DNA of 64,000 nucleotides from contig SSNP01000092.1 of NCBI GenBank assembly GCA_006937955.1, forward strand, positions 568,843 to 632,842. The letters are read 5' to 3'. Of this stretch, positions 48,772 to 60,750 are shown in pieces. Below the pieces are notes generated by a model. That model searched no databases and was not told the origin of the DNA. It saw only the letters and a list, made by a program, of their open reading frames with translations. The number at the start of each line of letters is the position of its first letter. Position 1 is the first letter of the stretch. The position numbers and the translations under genes were made by a program. Source of the stretch: Pachypanchax playfairii (Eukaryota; Chordata; Actinopteri; Cyprinodontiformes; Aplocheilidae).

Positions 48772-49432
48772 TTAAAGGAGAACGCCCGTTTTTTGCAATT
48801 GGGGCCTTATTTATTCTGTGAGATGTGTTTTACTCGTCATCAGTGGTACTTTTTTGCAATTCGGATTCGTCTCGGTGATTTTTGATTCACACGGCAAACA
48901 CCTAAACGCCAATAAACGAGAGTCGGTTGGGCCTGCGTTCGCCGACCCTAAATCGGTTTAAAATCAGTTCAAATCCGTTATTTTTTTTAATCTGGCCATT
49001 TAGATACTCTATTGTTTTTTCCGTTCCAGTGCCATTTTGAATCCTGCGCTCATAGAAATGATATTTTTTACAGTGACGGGAGAGTGACGTCATCTCTCCC
49101 CGCACCCATTCTATTGGTGCAGTGGCTTAGCTTCCTTTGTTTATCATTTCTATGAGCGCAGGATTCAAGATGGCACTGGAACGGAATAAACAATAGAGTA
49201 TCTAAATGGCCAGATTAAAAAAATAACGTATTTGAACTGATTTTAAACCGATTTAGGGTCGGCGAACGCAGGCCCAACCGACTCTCGTTTATTGGCGTTT
49301 AGGTGTTTGCCGTGTGAATCAAAAATCTCCGAGACGAATCCGAATCGCAAAAAAGTACCACTGATGCCGAGTAAAACACATCTCACAGAATAAATAAGGC
49401 CCCAATTGCAAAAAATGGGCGTTCTTCTTTAA
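48772..49432. mobile_element. TTAA-flanked foldback element with about 290 bp arms
   Basis: The left arm (48772-49063) and right arm (49142-49432) are near-perfect reverse complements, separated by a 78 bp loop. The ends read TTAA-AGGAGAACGCCCG and CGTTCTTCT-TTAA. It has no coding capacity. The loop contains a perfect CRE, TGACGTCA (49085-49092), and an ATTGG box. The arms contain CpG-rich segments such as GTTCGCCGACCC. It is a non-autonomous DNA element of the foldback class, probably mobilised by a piggyBac-type transposase (inference from TTAA). Confidence 0.9.
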
Positions 49433-50229
49433 GCGTGACTGTTTTGTAACAAACTATAACTTGTGTTTTCTTTTGCTAATACATATAATATCCGATAAGC
49501 TAAGTACTCATCATACTTTTGGAAATAAATAAGTTATGAATATTTTATCTTTGGCCCTTATCATAGTAGAAGTCTTCGCAGTTAGGGGTGGGTGTAATAT
49601 CACTTATTTTGGTTTTATTTTACAGTATTTTTCCAAAATATTGTCCAAAAAGAAAAAAGTATATCAGAACATTTAACATTTCTGAATAGATTTGAATCAG
49701 ATTGTGCAATTAAGCATTGATGGAATGAGTCCTACGTTACAATGATCTCTCGCTTTAGCAGATCATTAACACGTTCTAATCCTTCATGATCTAATATCAT
49801 CGAACTTTTCAATGATTTGTGACAAACACATTTCCATGTAAGGGAACAGTAAAGTATGATCTCAGCTGGTTTTCAGTACCTCATTTTCCTTCCTCTTCTT
49901 CTCTTCTGTCTCTAAAACATTTACACTTTGTTCTCTTTAGCATCTTAGGCATTTTAATGTGAATCAGGTGTCCACAATGTGTGGCTAGTGAAGATTCAAG
50001 TGGTTTACCAGTGACATTTTTGATGTGCATTGATGCTCATATCAGCCTACAATTTACTGCAGTTAAAGCAGTTCTCTGCTAAAACCTGCAGTTTCCTTCT
50101 TCATATGATCAGATACATTTCTCACTTTAGGGGTTTGGATATTATCTACACTGGGTTTGAGGTTATAATTGAACAAATGATACTGTTGGAAAACAACCTG
50201 GAGTTTGTAATGCACGTGTGTCCTTTCAG

Positions 50230-50356
50230 GCCTGTCCCCGGCTCTCTGTCCTCTCTGCTGCACCTACGAAACAGACAGAGACAGCCTCTGCCAGCCTCCA
50301 TGCCTGGAACTCTGCCAGACCCGACCATGCCTGGCTCCTCTGCTGTGCTGATGCCT
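50230..50356 (+). CDS. creb5: creb5 coding exon 6
   Basis: 127 nt from acceptor CCTTTCAG to donor GTGAGT, phase 2 in and phase 0 out. It encodes PVPGSLSSLLHLRNRQRQPL, PASMPGTLPDPTMPG and SSAVLMP, almost the same as the human exon (HLHNRQRQPMPASMPGTLPN). In mammals short CREB5 isoforms arise from an alternative first exon spliced to the equivalent exon; I could not recognise such an exon in the preceding intron. Confidence 0.97.
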
Positions 50357-50840
50357 GTGAGTACAACAGACTGCAGAGCACGTTCCTTCATGGATGCATG
50401 TAAAACCAAAAATCAGCTGACAACAGTCTTATCTGACTGTATATAAAACATGCAGGTTTGCTGTTATGGATGTCTTCATTAAAGCATCTAGAGGAGCCAA
50501 CATGGGGTAACGGACATATAAACAGTGCAGAACATCGGAATTCTAAAGATATAACATGTGTTCTCCTTGTAACACAAGACAACCTGTGTTTATGGTACGG
50601 AAAAATCCCTCCCCAGTTTATTAAATTAGGAGCTAAGTGATTTTAAGGGAAGATTGACGGTTCAGGAAAGGGGTGCAGGTTCGGGTGATATTTTTACACA
50701 AAACATACTTACTGCAATTAAGGTTGTGTGTCAGGTTCTAGACCCGAGTCTCTATGGACACTGTGGGAGGAGGGGGGTTCAGGCAAAAGGGAGGGGCACT
50801 GAGAACACCACAGCAGCCTGAGTTTAGCAGCTGTGAGACC

Positions 50841-50842
<2 letters not shown>

Positions 50843-50908
<66 letters not shown>

Positions 50909-50920
50909 TACACATACATG
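50843..50920. repeat. (CA)n / (CATACA)n microsatellite
   Basis: CA run followed by CATACA-type units, in creb5 intron 6. Confidence 0.93.
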
Positions 50921-51086
50921 TATATGTGTTTAGCCACTGAAACAAAGGTTTCTTCTTTCCTGCTCCGCATGGCGAACACTACACACATTATCACCCTGCA
51001 CTGGTGACCTCTAACCTCCGTCGGCTTAGCCAGCTGATTTCCTCACATTCAGGTTTTAGCTGTGAGTCGACCTCTTGGACCAGGGT

Positions 51087-51200
<114 letters not shown>

Positions 51201-51648
51201 ACAGAAATGTAAATCCAATTATTTCTATTTTTTAACTTATCTTCTATTCACTCACTTTACTACCACGTCCAGCAGTTAGTTTGGTCAAAGTTTGAGGCTT
51301 TAGTCTGACAGTCACTCACCACAGCGTTTCTCACACACACTCCTATTCCACTGGCTTCCTGTGTTAAGTCCCTTCGTTCTGGCTTCCTGTTTTGGGTCAG
51401 GTTCAGTTATCATCACACAGAGCAGTGCACAGGGCCGCCTGTCATGTGAAATCAGCCTCTCGTATTCTCTCATCTCATCCACCGTAGACCCAGTAGGTTG
51501 AATCTCACACGCTACGCTAACGCCTATATTGTAAAAAAGAAGTGATCAGGGTAAAAAAAAAAAACAATATATACACCATAAAAAAGCTCAAGATTCAGCC
51601 TGAGAGCTATGAGAATAATAACGTTTGACTGTTTCTGTCTATCTTCAG

Positions 51649-51759
51649 ATGGAGAGGCACATGTCCATGGGTTCAAACATGATGGGCATGCAAAGCCCTG
51701 CTCACAGCAGCTCCTGCGCTTCCACTCACATTCCCTCAATGCACTCTGAAGCCAAACTG
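51649..51759 (+). CDS. creb5: creb5 coding exon 7 (Met-rich segment)
   Basis: 37 codons, phase 0 in and out, acceptor ATCTTCAG and donor GTGAGT. It encodes MERHMSMGSNMMGMQSPAHS, a Ser/Cys-containing variable stretch, and PSMHSEAKL. The MER-MS start and the MHSEAK end are shared with human CREB5, while the middle is diverged. It lies 1.3 kb after exon 6, and the intron between them carries two long CA arrays. Confidence 0.95.
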
Positions 51760-52839
51760 GTGAGTAAATGCAAGCATCTGCATGAAAACATACTGATTTC
51801 TACACACTCAGACACACATACACAAAATGCACAAGTGCACACGCGCAAGTGTTGCAACTTTCTTTTCCACTAGGCCGTGCCAGCAAAGCTGCGCTTCTAG
51901 GCCTGTGTGGATTTCATCATTTGGTATGTAATCAAAGCCGTGTCTCAACCTGCCAGTGCAGCACTGGAGACTCTGGCTGGAATAATGAACCCTTTATGTG
52001 GTTGTGGCTTGGTTGCCCACTGACTGCCTGATGTATATCTTAATGTACAGAACATGTTCTGTAGGTCCTGCAACTTGTTAGCACTAGTTTAACGCAGCGA
52101 GGAAAAAAATCAAATGATCTCATCCTTCACAAAGCAGGCAGTTGTAGCAGAGGGAATGGGATGTAGATGAAGGAGGAGAAAGGCTGAAAATAGGTTGGTT
52201 TTTAAACTTAAAGAGGCAAAACAAGTGTCAGCGTGAAAAAAAAAAAAAGAAGTAAAACTCGAGGGAAACACTCTGCTCTGTTCTCGAATTTGCATGTTAG
52301 CATAGCTCCAACAATTGTGTCAATTTAGATCAAACAGGATTCCTTTGATTTACATCAAAACCTGAACAATTACCCTCAAGGTGACGCGAATTGATTATTA
52401 CTGTAGCAACAAAACCAGCCGACGAAAGTTTGTTTTCAAAATAAATAAAGTAGAGAGTCAAAACTTAGATATCACAAAATTCCAAACCATGACAAAAAAG
52501 CTTTGGCAGGTCTTTGTGTTTGGAGAGGCGTCTAGATAGCAGGTTTTACTGGAGGGAAGCATCGTGTAGAGAAAGAGGAGGTAGCAGGGGTCATTAGAAG
52601 AGTTATTGCTCTGATAGAGGAGAATGGGAGCAGTCCCAGGGCATTTAATTCTCCCTCTTCCTCCTGCTCTCTCAAGATTGATCGTCTTTGTAGTCTTTTG
52701 AATCTCCTCAACTGTTCCTATGGTAACACACTTGGGTAACACAATATTAGTGTATTAGGCTTATCTCTCCTCTGGCCGTCATCCAGACACATCTTACTCT
52801 TTTTTTCCCCTCCTACTATCTGTGTAATTGAATTGTAAA

Positions 52840-53290
52840 TGGTCTGTTAGCTCGCCCATAAACATGTGCACTCAGTGAAGGGCTGCAGGGCCCTTTAGCC
52901 ATGAAACTTTCTTCTTCGTTGGGCCATTCAAACACGAGGCAGAGCAACCAAATTTGGATCAATTGAGATTTTCTTCCCTGATGTCCAAACAGAACTGATG
53001 GAATTCCACGATTGTGAACAGAAAGTGAGCGACTAATTATGTTATCTGGGTGCGATCTCCAGCACGGGTTTCATAAGCATAGATGGGGTCTCTAATGTCT
53101 GTAATATCCTCGCCCGGGCCGGGTCGATAAATACGGCCTCGCTATCAGATAACTGGGGCATGATCAGGCCCATGTGTCCCCTGCGATGTTCTCAATCCGG
53201 CTCTAATCACATTACCCCGGCCATGTTGACTTTCCGCCAATTGGAAATCTCCGCACTGTAACCCCACACCTCAGAGGAGCAGACCTGTAT
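52840..53290. promoter_or_regulatory. Candidate conserved non-coding element (creb5 intron 7)
   Basis: About 450 bp of complex, evenly composed sequence with homeodomain and GATA-type cores (CGACTAATTATG near 53030; ATCAGATAACTGGGG near 53144; GATAAATACGG near 53126) and a GC-rich centre (CGCCCGGGCC near 53112). It differs sharply from the AT-rich, repeat-bearing intron around it. There is no frame with splice sites. It is the strongest enhancer-like candidate by appearance. Confidence 0.45.
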
Positions 53291-53589
53291 GGACTCTACG
53301 TTTACTCTGGGAGAGCAGAATCGGGAAGCAAGACATGTAAGAAACATATATATATATATATACAAGCAGGAAGAACAAGTTCTGTGAAAAGTGAGAGACA
53401 GTACTGATGAGATGCCTAACTGTAAATATGTGTAAGAATTAAAGATGTTGTATGGAGTGGAAACTTAGCCAGGTTTTCTTTGTCTCTCTCTTTGTATTTG
53501 TTTGCAGTCACGGTGCACGTGAGTGGTTGTTTGATATTTTATTGTAACTGGAGGCACTGGTTGCAGGCTGGTTGTAGGATTAATCCTTC

Positions 53590-53765
53590 CCTGTCAGAGA
53601 AAACATTCCCAGAGACTGGGCTAATGAAGGCTAATTGATTTTGTGGTGGGCCAGAGCAATGGGGAGGCCTGTCTCTGGTGTAAATAGTTAATGAGCCAAA
53701 CGACTGCTGTGGCCCCTGGGGGACTCGTATCTCCCTCTAAGCTCTCTGTTTGTGCTCTTTGAACC
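53590..53765. promoter_or_regulatory. Candidate conserved non-coding block
   Basis: Complex sequence with GCTAATTGATTTTG, AATAGTTAATGAGC and a balanced GC content, unlike the neighbouring intron. This is appearance only. Confidence 0.3.
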
Positions 53766-56700
53766 AAAGACTATATCACTACATCACAGCAGTTCTTTGT
53801 TGTCCAGATTTTTCCCTCTAAAGTGCCATCATTTAAGTGGTGGAGTTCAGTGCAATGGAATAAGTGACACGCCTGCCTCTCCTTAACGCTTCAGGTTTGT
53901 TGTAGAGATCAGAATGTTTTATTAGTGGCGATTCAAGTGTGTGTATGTTTTTTCTCTTTTTCTTTTTCTTGTTAAGGACCAGGCGCTTGTGGTGCCGGGT
54001 GTGGTTGAGTTCTGCTCTGTTGTGGTCTTGGGATTTGAATGGTGCATGTTGTGTGCAGGAGGTTGTGGGATAGTTGACCTTCGCTGCGTGGAGGAAACAT
54101 AGCAGAGACGAGGCCAAGTTCCACAGCACGCCGGCCAAGGCTTACATCATCGCTCAGAGCTGGTTCTCCACAGAGCCTTGCAAACACTCACACACACACA
54201 CACACACTTTCGCTCTACTTGCTTCAGCTCTGTGCTGTCATCTTTGCATAGTCACACATGCTTAGATAGCAACAAACTAACAGAGAGACAGGAAGTTGGG
54301 TGATTAAAAAAGAAGCGACAAAAGAAACTTGTGCAGAATGCAAAACGAGTTCCATCAGGTTTCACCCCCCCGCCCAAAAAACAAGAATCATCTTTAAATG
54401 CCAACCCCACCAATGAAGCTTTAAAAAAACTTCAGCATTGTTCCTCCCTCGCCTTCGAATGCACACCATGCTTTCCACACATCCTGCCTGCTCTGTAATT
54501 TCAGACAGAGCAGCCTTGAAACGTTTTTGTTGCTGGTGTATGAAAATGTGGTATTTATTATCTCCCAATTATCTATTGTTTACATTGTTACTAAGGACAA
54601 TAAATGTGTCACTAAGCATCGGGCTAGGTGCTGAGAGTTTTATGTGGTAAACAATACTATATGTTCTTTCTTTTGCTGCAGCCTGCTTTGGCTGTGGAGC
54701 TGGCACCAGAACAGTGGATGACATAATTCCTGGCATGCTCTAAATATGCTCCTTTTTAACTTGAAGAGGGGGGAAAATGGTGCTGCTCTTAAAGAAACAT
54801 TTCATTGCACACTAGAGAACCTAGTCTCAAAGTGTTTCTATTACACCAATGTCGATCATATTCTTTACAAAAAGCTCACTGTTCTAATGTTTCAGTGTAG
54901 TTTTCAAGTTGCGACAGGAAAATTCAGGTTGAAGATCGAGCTGAGCTCTTAAACAGGTTACAGGAAACATCGCTTTCTTTCTAACTGCGAAGCAGCCACA
55001 GTTGTGTTGGGTTTCATCTCTATAATGTGATGATTGATTGAGAAGTCAGCTCAGTATGAAATCACTTGTAAGCTGTTAAACCATTAGCATGCATGGTAAC
55101 TAAATTACCATTTGTTTTGTTTTTACACTGCAGCAGGGAAGCACCTCAGGCTAAAACTCCTGCAACATATACAATAGGAAGCTAACTCCAGGTTGTGTAA
55201 GAAACATCTGTATGAATGGCGTTATTGTCCGGGTGTGATGTCACTTAGCAGCGCCGGTGAGCTAAGAGCACAGCTGAATCTGCAGGCTGCTTCTCTGAGA
55301 ATGAGTACGCTCACTGTATAAGTTTGTATGCATGCTCATTGTGTGTGGAAGTGGCTCCTTCTCAGAACACTGGCACTCACTCTGACACTTATTGTTCCTG
55401 GAGTCAAAACGTGTCTGTGGACAAAGTGGGTGATGTCAGTCAGGTTTGATACAGATCTGTGGAGCGTGTTTGTGTTTAGTTTTCATGGATGAGCTGTTAA
55501 ACTGGATACAAGACACGTGTTATGATGTTCTCTTCTAGCAGCGTGTATCTGGAAGATCAGCGTGTTGAGTTCTTGAGCCAGTGATGGTCGTATACTCACA
55601 CTGATCCTCTGTGTCACCACAGCTAAAGAGTTTGTCAAGTTTCAATTAAAATTTACTGTCAAAAATAGACAAAGATTCACATGTTTTTCATTATGATCCA
55701 AGTTGCTTTTCTTTTATAGTTTTTTATTATTTTATTTATTTTGTCTAAACTGATTTTTATTTCTTTATAAAAAAAAAAATCAATCTAGTTATTTGTAATA
55801 CACATTTAAATAGAAAAACACAATGCTATACAGTGCTTTCAGTTTTCACATATGTTCTGATTTTTACAGGTTTTTTCATCATTCAGATCACCCCCCCCCC
55901 CTTCCCCATCAGTCACAGTCACACAGAAAAACAAGGTTTTAGGTATTCATAAAAAAAAACAAAAGACCTACATATTTATTTCCCTTAGTTATTAAAATAT
56001 TAATTCTGTACTTTTGCTATTTTTAACTTCCTTTTCTTTTATCATGTAAAATTTTAAACGCTTTTTATGTGAGACCTGGCTGAGACGGCAGTAGAACGTG
56101 CAATAAATATAATACATAACAGAAATAAGAAGGTTATTCAGCATGTGCAACCAAACTATGTGCTAAAAGAACAACATCAAAAACAGTCTCATCCATTAGG
56201 AGTATTACTCTGACACTCTTTTAAAATGGTCTTAAATTCCCTTCTGGTTAACACTTGTGACATTTTCAAGTCCGTTTGAAAATGATTCCAGGAAACAGGG
56301 GCACCAGATTTAGTTCTGACCCTGGGGACATGCGTTCATAAAATATTGTGAGAGCATGAGCCATTAATGGTTCTGGTTTTTACACATACAAACACAAAGG
56401 TAAGAAGAAACCAGCAGAGACTCACACAACCAGATGATCTACTTGGTTGAAGCACCTGAAGCAACAACCTCAAGTCTTCTTCTAGTCATAAAACTGCTTT
56501 GACTTCATTTATTTTAGGAATTTTTCACATTTATGTCAGAAACATTTAGCTTTAACCAGACTGGATATGCAGCATTGGTTCTTCAGGTTTTATCAGAGAT
56601 GTTCTTCTGTGTTCAGGTCCAGACTCGAACCAGGTGCCCTCAAACCCATCAAGTCTTTTGTTTTCTTATCATGTGCTTTGACCTGTTTGGTTGGAATCTA

Positions 56701-56791
56701 AACCTTCCATCTATCCTCAGATCCTGAACTCATTTGATTAGATTTTTGTTTCCAGAGAGAAAGTTCTTTAGACTGATTATAGATAATATAT

Positions 56792-57132
56792 CAGGGATGC
56801 AATGATACCACTTTTTTCAAAACGATACGATACCGATACTCGGATCTGAGTACTTGCCGATACTGAGTACCGATGCTGATACTTCTACCACACAAAAAAA
56901 TACAATAAATTGGAAGACAGGTTTTATTTTCTTCTCTGCTTGTTACAACAAATGATGGTGAACTCGATAACAAAATAAAATATGAATAAAAATGACCATA
57001 AAATTAAAATTTCAAGTGAAAAATAAACATTTTCTGTAAAATTATTGTAGAGTTTCCACATTTCGGTTCATGGAATTGCTTAACTAATCGATACTGATGC
57101 AAGTACATTAGAATGGTATCGGTGCATCCCTG
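56792..57132. mobile_element. hAT-like MITE, intact ends, 341 bp
   Basis: The left end CAGGGATGCAATGATACCA and right end TGGTATCGGTGCATCCCTG form an imperfect terminal inverted repeat. The flanking 8-mers TAATATAT and GAATATAT agree at 7 of 8 positions. The body is shared with the degraded copy at 42765-43088. It has no coding capacity. The CAGGG ends and 8 bp duplication fit the hAT superfamily. Confidence 0.85.
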
Positions 57133-58907
57133 GAATATATATGTTTATTTCAAGATGATTTTTAATCACACATACACATATTAAAAGTATATTACAGAAC
57201 CTGCAAATATTTGTAAAACTTTCTCTTGCCCCACTAATTGATGAGATTACTTTCCTTTTTTCTGCTACCTCAACAGGCGGCAAGAGATTTAAGGGACAAA
57301 TCCACATCTGCTACATTAAAGATCTTTTAAGGACTGTTTATACTAGAGTCTGTTTATTTGAGCAGATACATGGGTGAGTGTGTGTGTGTAGGTTTCTCTG
57401 GGCTTGCATGTGGGTTGTGTATAAGTACAGGGCAGGCGGTTGTGGTGATAAATGTTGCATCTGTTTGTCTTTGGATGACCGCATGTTGTTTTAGGGGTGC
57501 TGATGGGAGGCGTATGTGAAGGCCATTTTGTTATGGTTCAGGGCTCGTGAATGGAATGAGAGTCCCGTAGAGACGAGTTTGGGTAAACCAGCTGCTATCG
57601 CCACACAGGCCAGACTGAACTGGTCCAGCCACCGTGAGCCCCGCTCCCTGGAGTCCAGGGAAACACTCACAAGTCTCCGAGATAACCTTTGAAACATTTA
57701 GAGCTGTGTTGGAGAAAATCTACTGGGTTAAAGATTGTCAGTTTGATAATGTTTAGTCAGTGTTAGGTGACTTGATTAAATAGTTTAAAAATTTTAGAGT
57801 ATTTTTCTTCTGTTTAAGAATAAAAGAAAAAGCTTTTTTGACATGCTGAAATACAAATTGTGTCTTACTTTCTGACTAGATTGGATCAGAGTAGGGCCAA
57901 AAAACACAGTGGACTTCCATCTCCTTAAAATAACTGTAATCTGAAAAAGTTTTTAGCTATTTTATAAACCTTTTCATCACTATCAGTTTTACATCTCAAT
58001 TTTATTTATCTGGAATTTTGTTATTTTATATAAGAATTGTTTTAAGATGTCAGCCATCTATGTAGGTCTTGTCCAGCTCCATGTTTACTCATCAGTCTTG
58101 TCGACTGTCAATCTACAACAGAAAAATGTTAATTGTTTATAATCTTTAAATCCAGATCCACTTCAAAATATCTAAACCCCACATTTAATATAAAAACTGA
58201 GTCCGGTCTGTTTTAACTTAATACAATTGCTATAAAAACTATATTTTATGTCATAGTACATAAAGGCCTTTTCAGCCTTCCGATATTTGAAACATCGTTG
58301 AAATTATTTACATTCATATCGTCACTTTTCCAGTCACATTTCTGACACGTGATCTCTTTGATCTGACAACTGTGGAGTGTGTTGGTGTTTAGTATTGTGT
58401 GTCTGTCAGTTTGAGGCGTTCATTGCATTCAGCATGGTGACAGTGGGTGTAGTGATAACCATGTGGGCTGCTCTGAAGCTGGGCTTTACAACAGAGAGAA
58501 CAGTGGGGATATGCAGGCTGGAGTCAGAGGCCCATCCATTAACTTGACAGGGTGCAGAAGCTGCCAAGAGTATGAGCGCATGCTTTGGAGTATGCTCCTC
58601 GGTGGGTGTGTGTCTCAGCGCACCCATACCACCTCCTCGGTTCCTCCGAGCACCACCAGAGCGTCTGGCCCTGGCAGAACAGCCAGTCTATGTCCATCTC
58701 CCCCGTCTGCGTCTGAAACCACAGGGAAGCTCTGTTCGGCCCAGCTCGAATCATCCTGGCTCAAAACTTGAGGGTGGAGAGAGGGGGCGACAGTACAGCC
58801 CAGCACTCCCATCAGACTGTCTGCCTCATCATTCCCCGAGGAAATCAGTTTAACAGTCCCCAGCTCTTGGCAAGCACAGAAAGATGGGGGGGTGTAGGAA
58901 CAGTGTA

Positions 58908-58912
<5 letters not shown>

Positions 58913-58949
<37 letters not shown>
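58913..58949. repeat. (GA)n microsatellite
   Basis: About 17 GA units in creb5 intron 7. Confidence 0.93.
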
Positions 58950-58952
<3 letters not shown>

Positions 58953-59439
58953 AGATGAGAAAGGGAAGGGGAGGTGTTACTGCCTTTCTGGGCGAGAGGG
59001 AAATCTAATAAAATTGAACTAATGGGGTTGTAGAGTTTGAGGGGACAGAGAGTGTGTTTTTCATGCAGCTGCTGGTGGGTAACGTCGGTGGAAGTGAACA
59101 GGATCAGTTTGGCAGCGCAGGTCATGAGCTTAAGCTGAGTTTGGAGTGTGACTCAGGCGGGTTGGTCATCCATAAATCCTGCTAGGAAAGTTTCAGCTAT
59201 GATATATAAGGCTGTTCTACTGTGTGCTTATACACTTGTGTTGACAAAAGGCTGGAAGAGACAGACAGAAGCTTTAATATTTCTCTGTGGTCTGTTTTTA
59301 TGGGAAGAGGAAGATCTCCATTTAAAACTTTGATCTTTTCGCTGTTAAACTGCGACACGACAGACTGGTTAAATCTTTTTAACCTGCTGGAAGGCGCCAG
59401 CAGCCCACAGGTCCCCTGATAGCACACTGCTCCACTTTT

Positions 59440-59690
59440 AAGGGGAATAAAAGTGCTCACCCTGACCTCGGTGAATTTGATTTACCCATCCTCATCCAGG
59501 CGTGGTCTCCTCCCTTGTACCTGCTTTCTCCTCCCAGGGTTAATAGATATGAAGTCATCTGGTTCAGAAGAAACCAGAGTGTGTTCTCAGGATGCGCCCG
59601 GAGCACTCACAGGGACATCACTCAAAGCCTGTCGTGCCAGAGAAGAAGCAGCCATTAATAAATATCATTAATGGATGATCACCAGGTATT
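59440..59690. promoter_or_regulatory. Candidate conserved non-coding element with a palindromic homeodomain site
   Basis: Complex sequence ending in a near-palindrome at 59652-59674, two CCATTAAT half-sites facing each other around AAATAT. Paired TAAT sites in this arrangement are typical targets of homeodomain or POU dimers (family knowledge). No exon or repeat similarity is apparent. Confidence 0.4.
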
Positions 59691-60637
59691 GCCAAAACCG
59701 CATAAATGGAGACCTAAAAAAAAAAAAAAGGAGAGGGAGTGGAGAGGTCAAGGGGCAAAGATCTGAGAGGAGATAGCTTTTTTTTTTTTCCTGAACAAAA
59801 GAGATGGTGCTTTAACTGTGAAAAATCAATACTCCAACTACTGTCAGTACATTCAGATAGAATAAAACAGCGTGTCAAATGCTCATATTTCTTCTTCCTG
59901 GTTGGTCGATTTTTTTGATGGTGTCACAGAGATGCAACGTTCTGATTGTATTTTAGCTTCGTTTAATGTTTTCTGACAACATCAGGACATGCAGTGGTGG
60001 GAAAAGTCTTCATGCTACCCCATCTGAGCTGCCACAGGCTAACACCTGCACTGATTTAATGATTGTTTTCTGTGGCAGCCATGTTGCTGCAAGAGAGATG
60101 TACATGCACATGTGTGTGTGTGTGTGTGTTATTAGAGTAAAATGCACATAGTGGTTAAATTCTTGTGCTCAGCATAGTCTGGGGAAATACAACCGTGTGT
60201 TAAAAAGTCATTAGGGAGCTGATGAAGGTGTTTCACAGTCACAGCCTGCTTATCATCGCCGTGCTAACGTCCTTTGGTTGCGTCACTGTGGTTCTGGATA
60301 CAAAGACTTAAAGTTTTGGCTGAACGGGATTTACCTGAGCAGAAGCAGACGCTGGTGTACAGATAGCTTCAGGAGAAGAGTTTCATCACGGTAAGAGTTT
60401 GATTCTTTCAACGTAATAGGAACTGGATCTTTTTAGTTTTTTAATTTGCACGACCAAAATGAAAGCTGTCGGATGCAACTCTGAATAGAAATAAAATATA
60501 AAGAATGCCCCAAAAAAGTGGTAGATTGATATTTGTTCATTTTGGAGCCATAACTGTGATGCTTTTATGCTCTTTATTACTATTTATTTCTGGAACAGTG
60601 ATGTCAGTTCCTGTCTGTCTATCCTCTATGTTTTAGT

Positions 60638-60750
60638 TGTTTCTCTGCTCTAACAAACCAGATTCAGCTTTTTAATTACAATGACTTGTTAAAATCAGGT
60701 GTGTTGAAGCAGAGAAGCAACTGAAACTGGACACGACTGGTTTAGACTTT
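60638..60750. mobile_element. Fragment resembling an hAT-type MITE
   Basis: TTTCTCTGCTCTAACAAACC, AAATCAGGTGTGTTGAAGCA and GAGAAGCAACTGAAACTGGA recall the internal part of the MITE at 33942. The ends are missing. Confidence 0.45.

Larger units (their letters stand above)
37525..50229 (+). other. creb5 intron 5 (12.7 kb)
   Basis: The largest intron visible here. It holds a Harbinger-like element, two hAT-type elements, purine-rich tracts, a TG array and a TTAA foldback element. Stretches without recognised features are 37530-41360, 43100-44360, 46230-47900 and 49440-50200. A CpG-richer patch at 39000-39120 is unexplained. I could not identify an alternative first exon. Confidence 0.75.

Noticed and set aside
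54074..54180. Short plus-strand stretch reading KFHSTPAKAYIIAQSWFST
   Set aside because: Codon texture is good but it runs into a CA repeat, lacks splice sites and matches nothing I recognise. It is perhaps conserved non-coding DNA.
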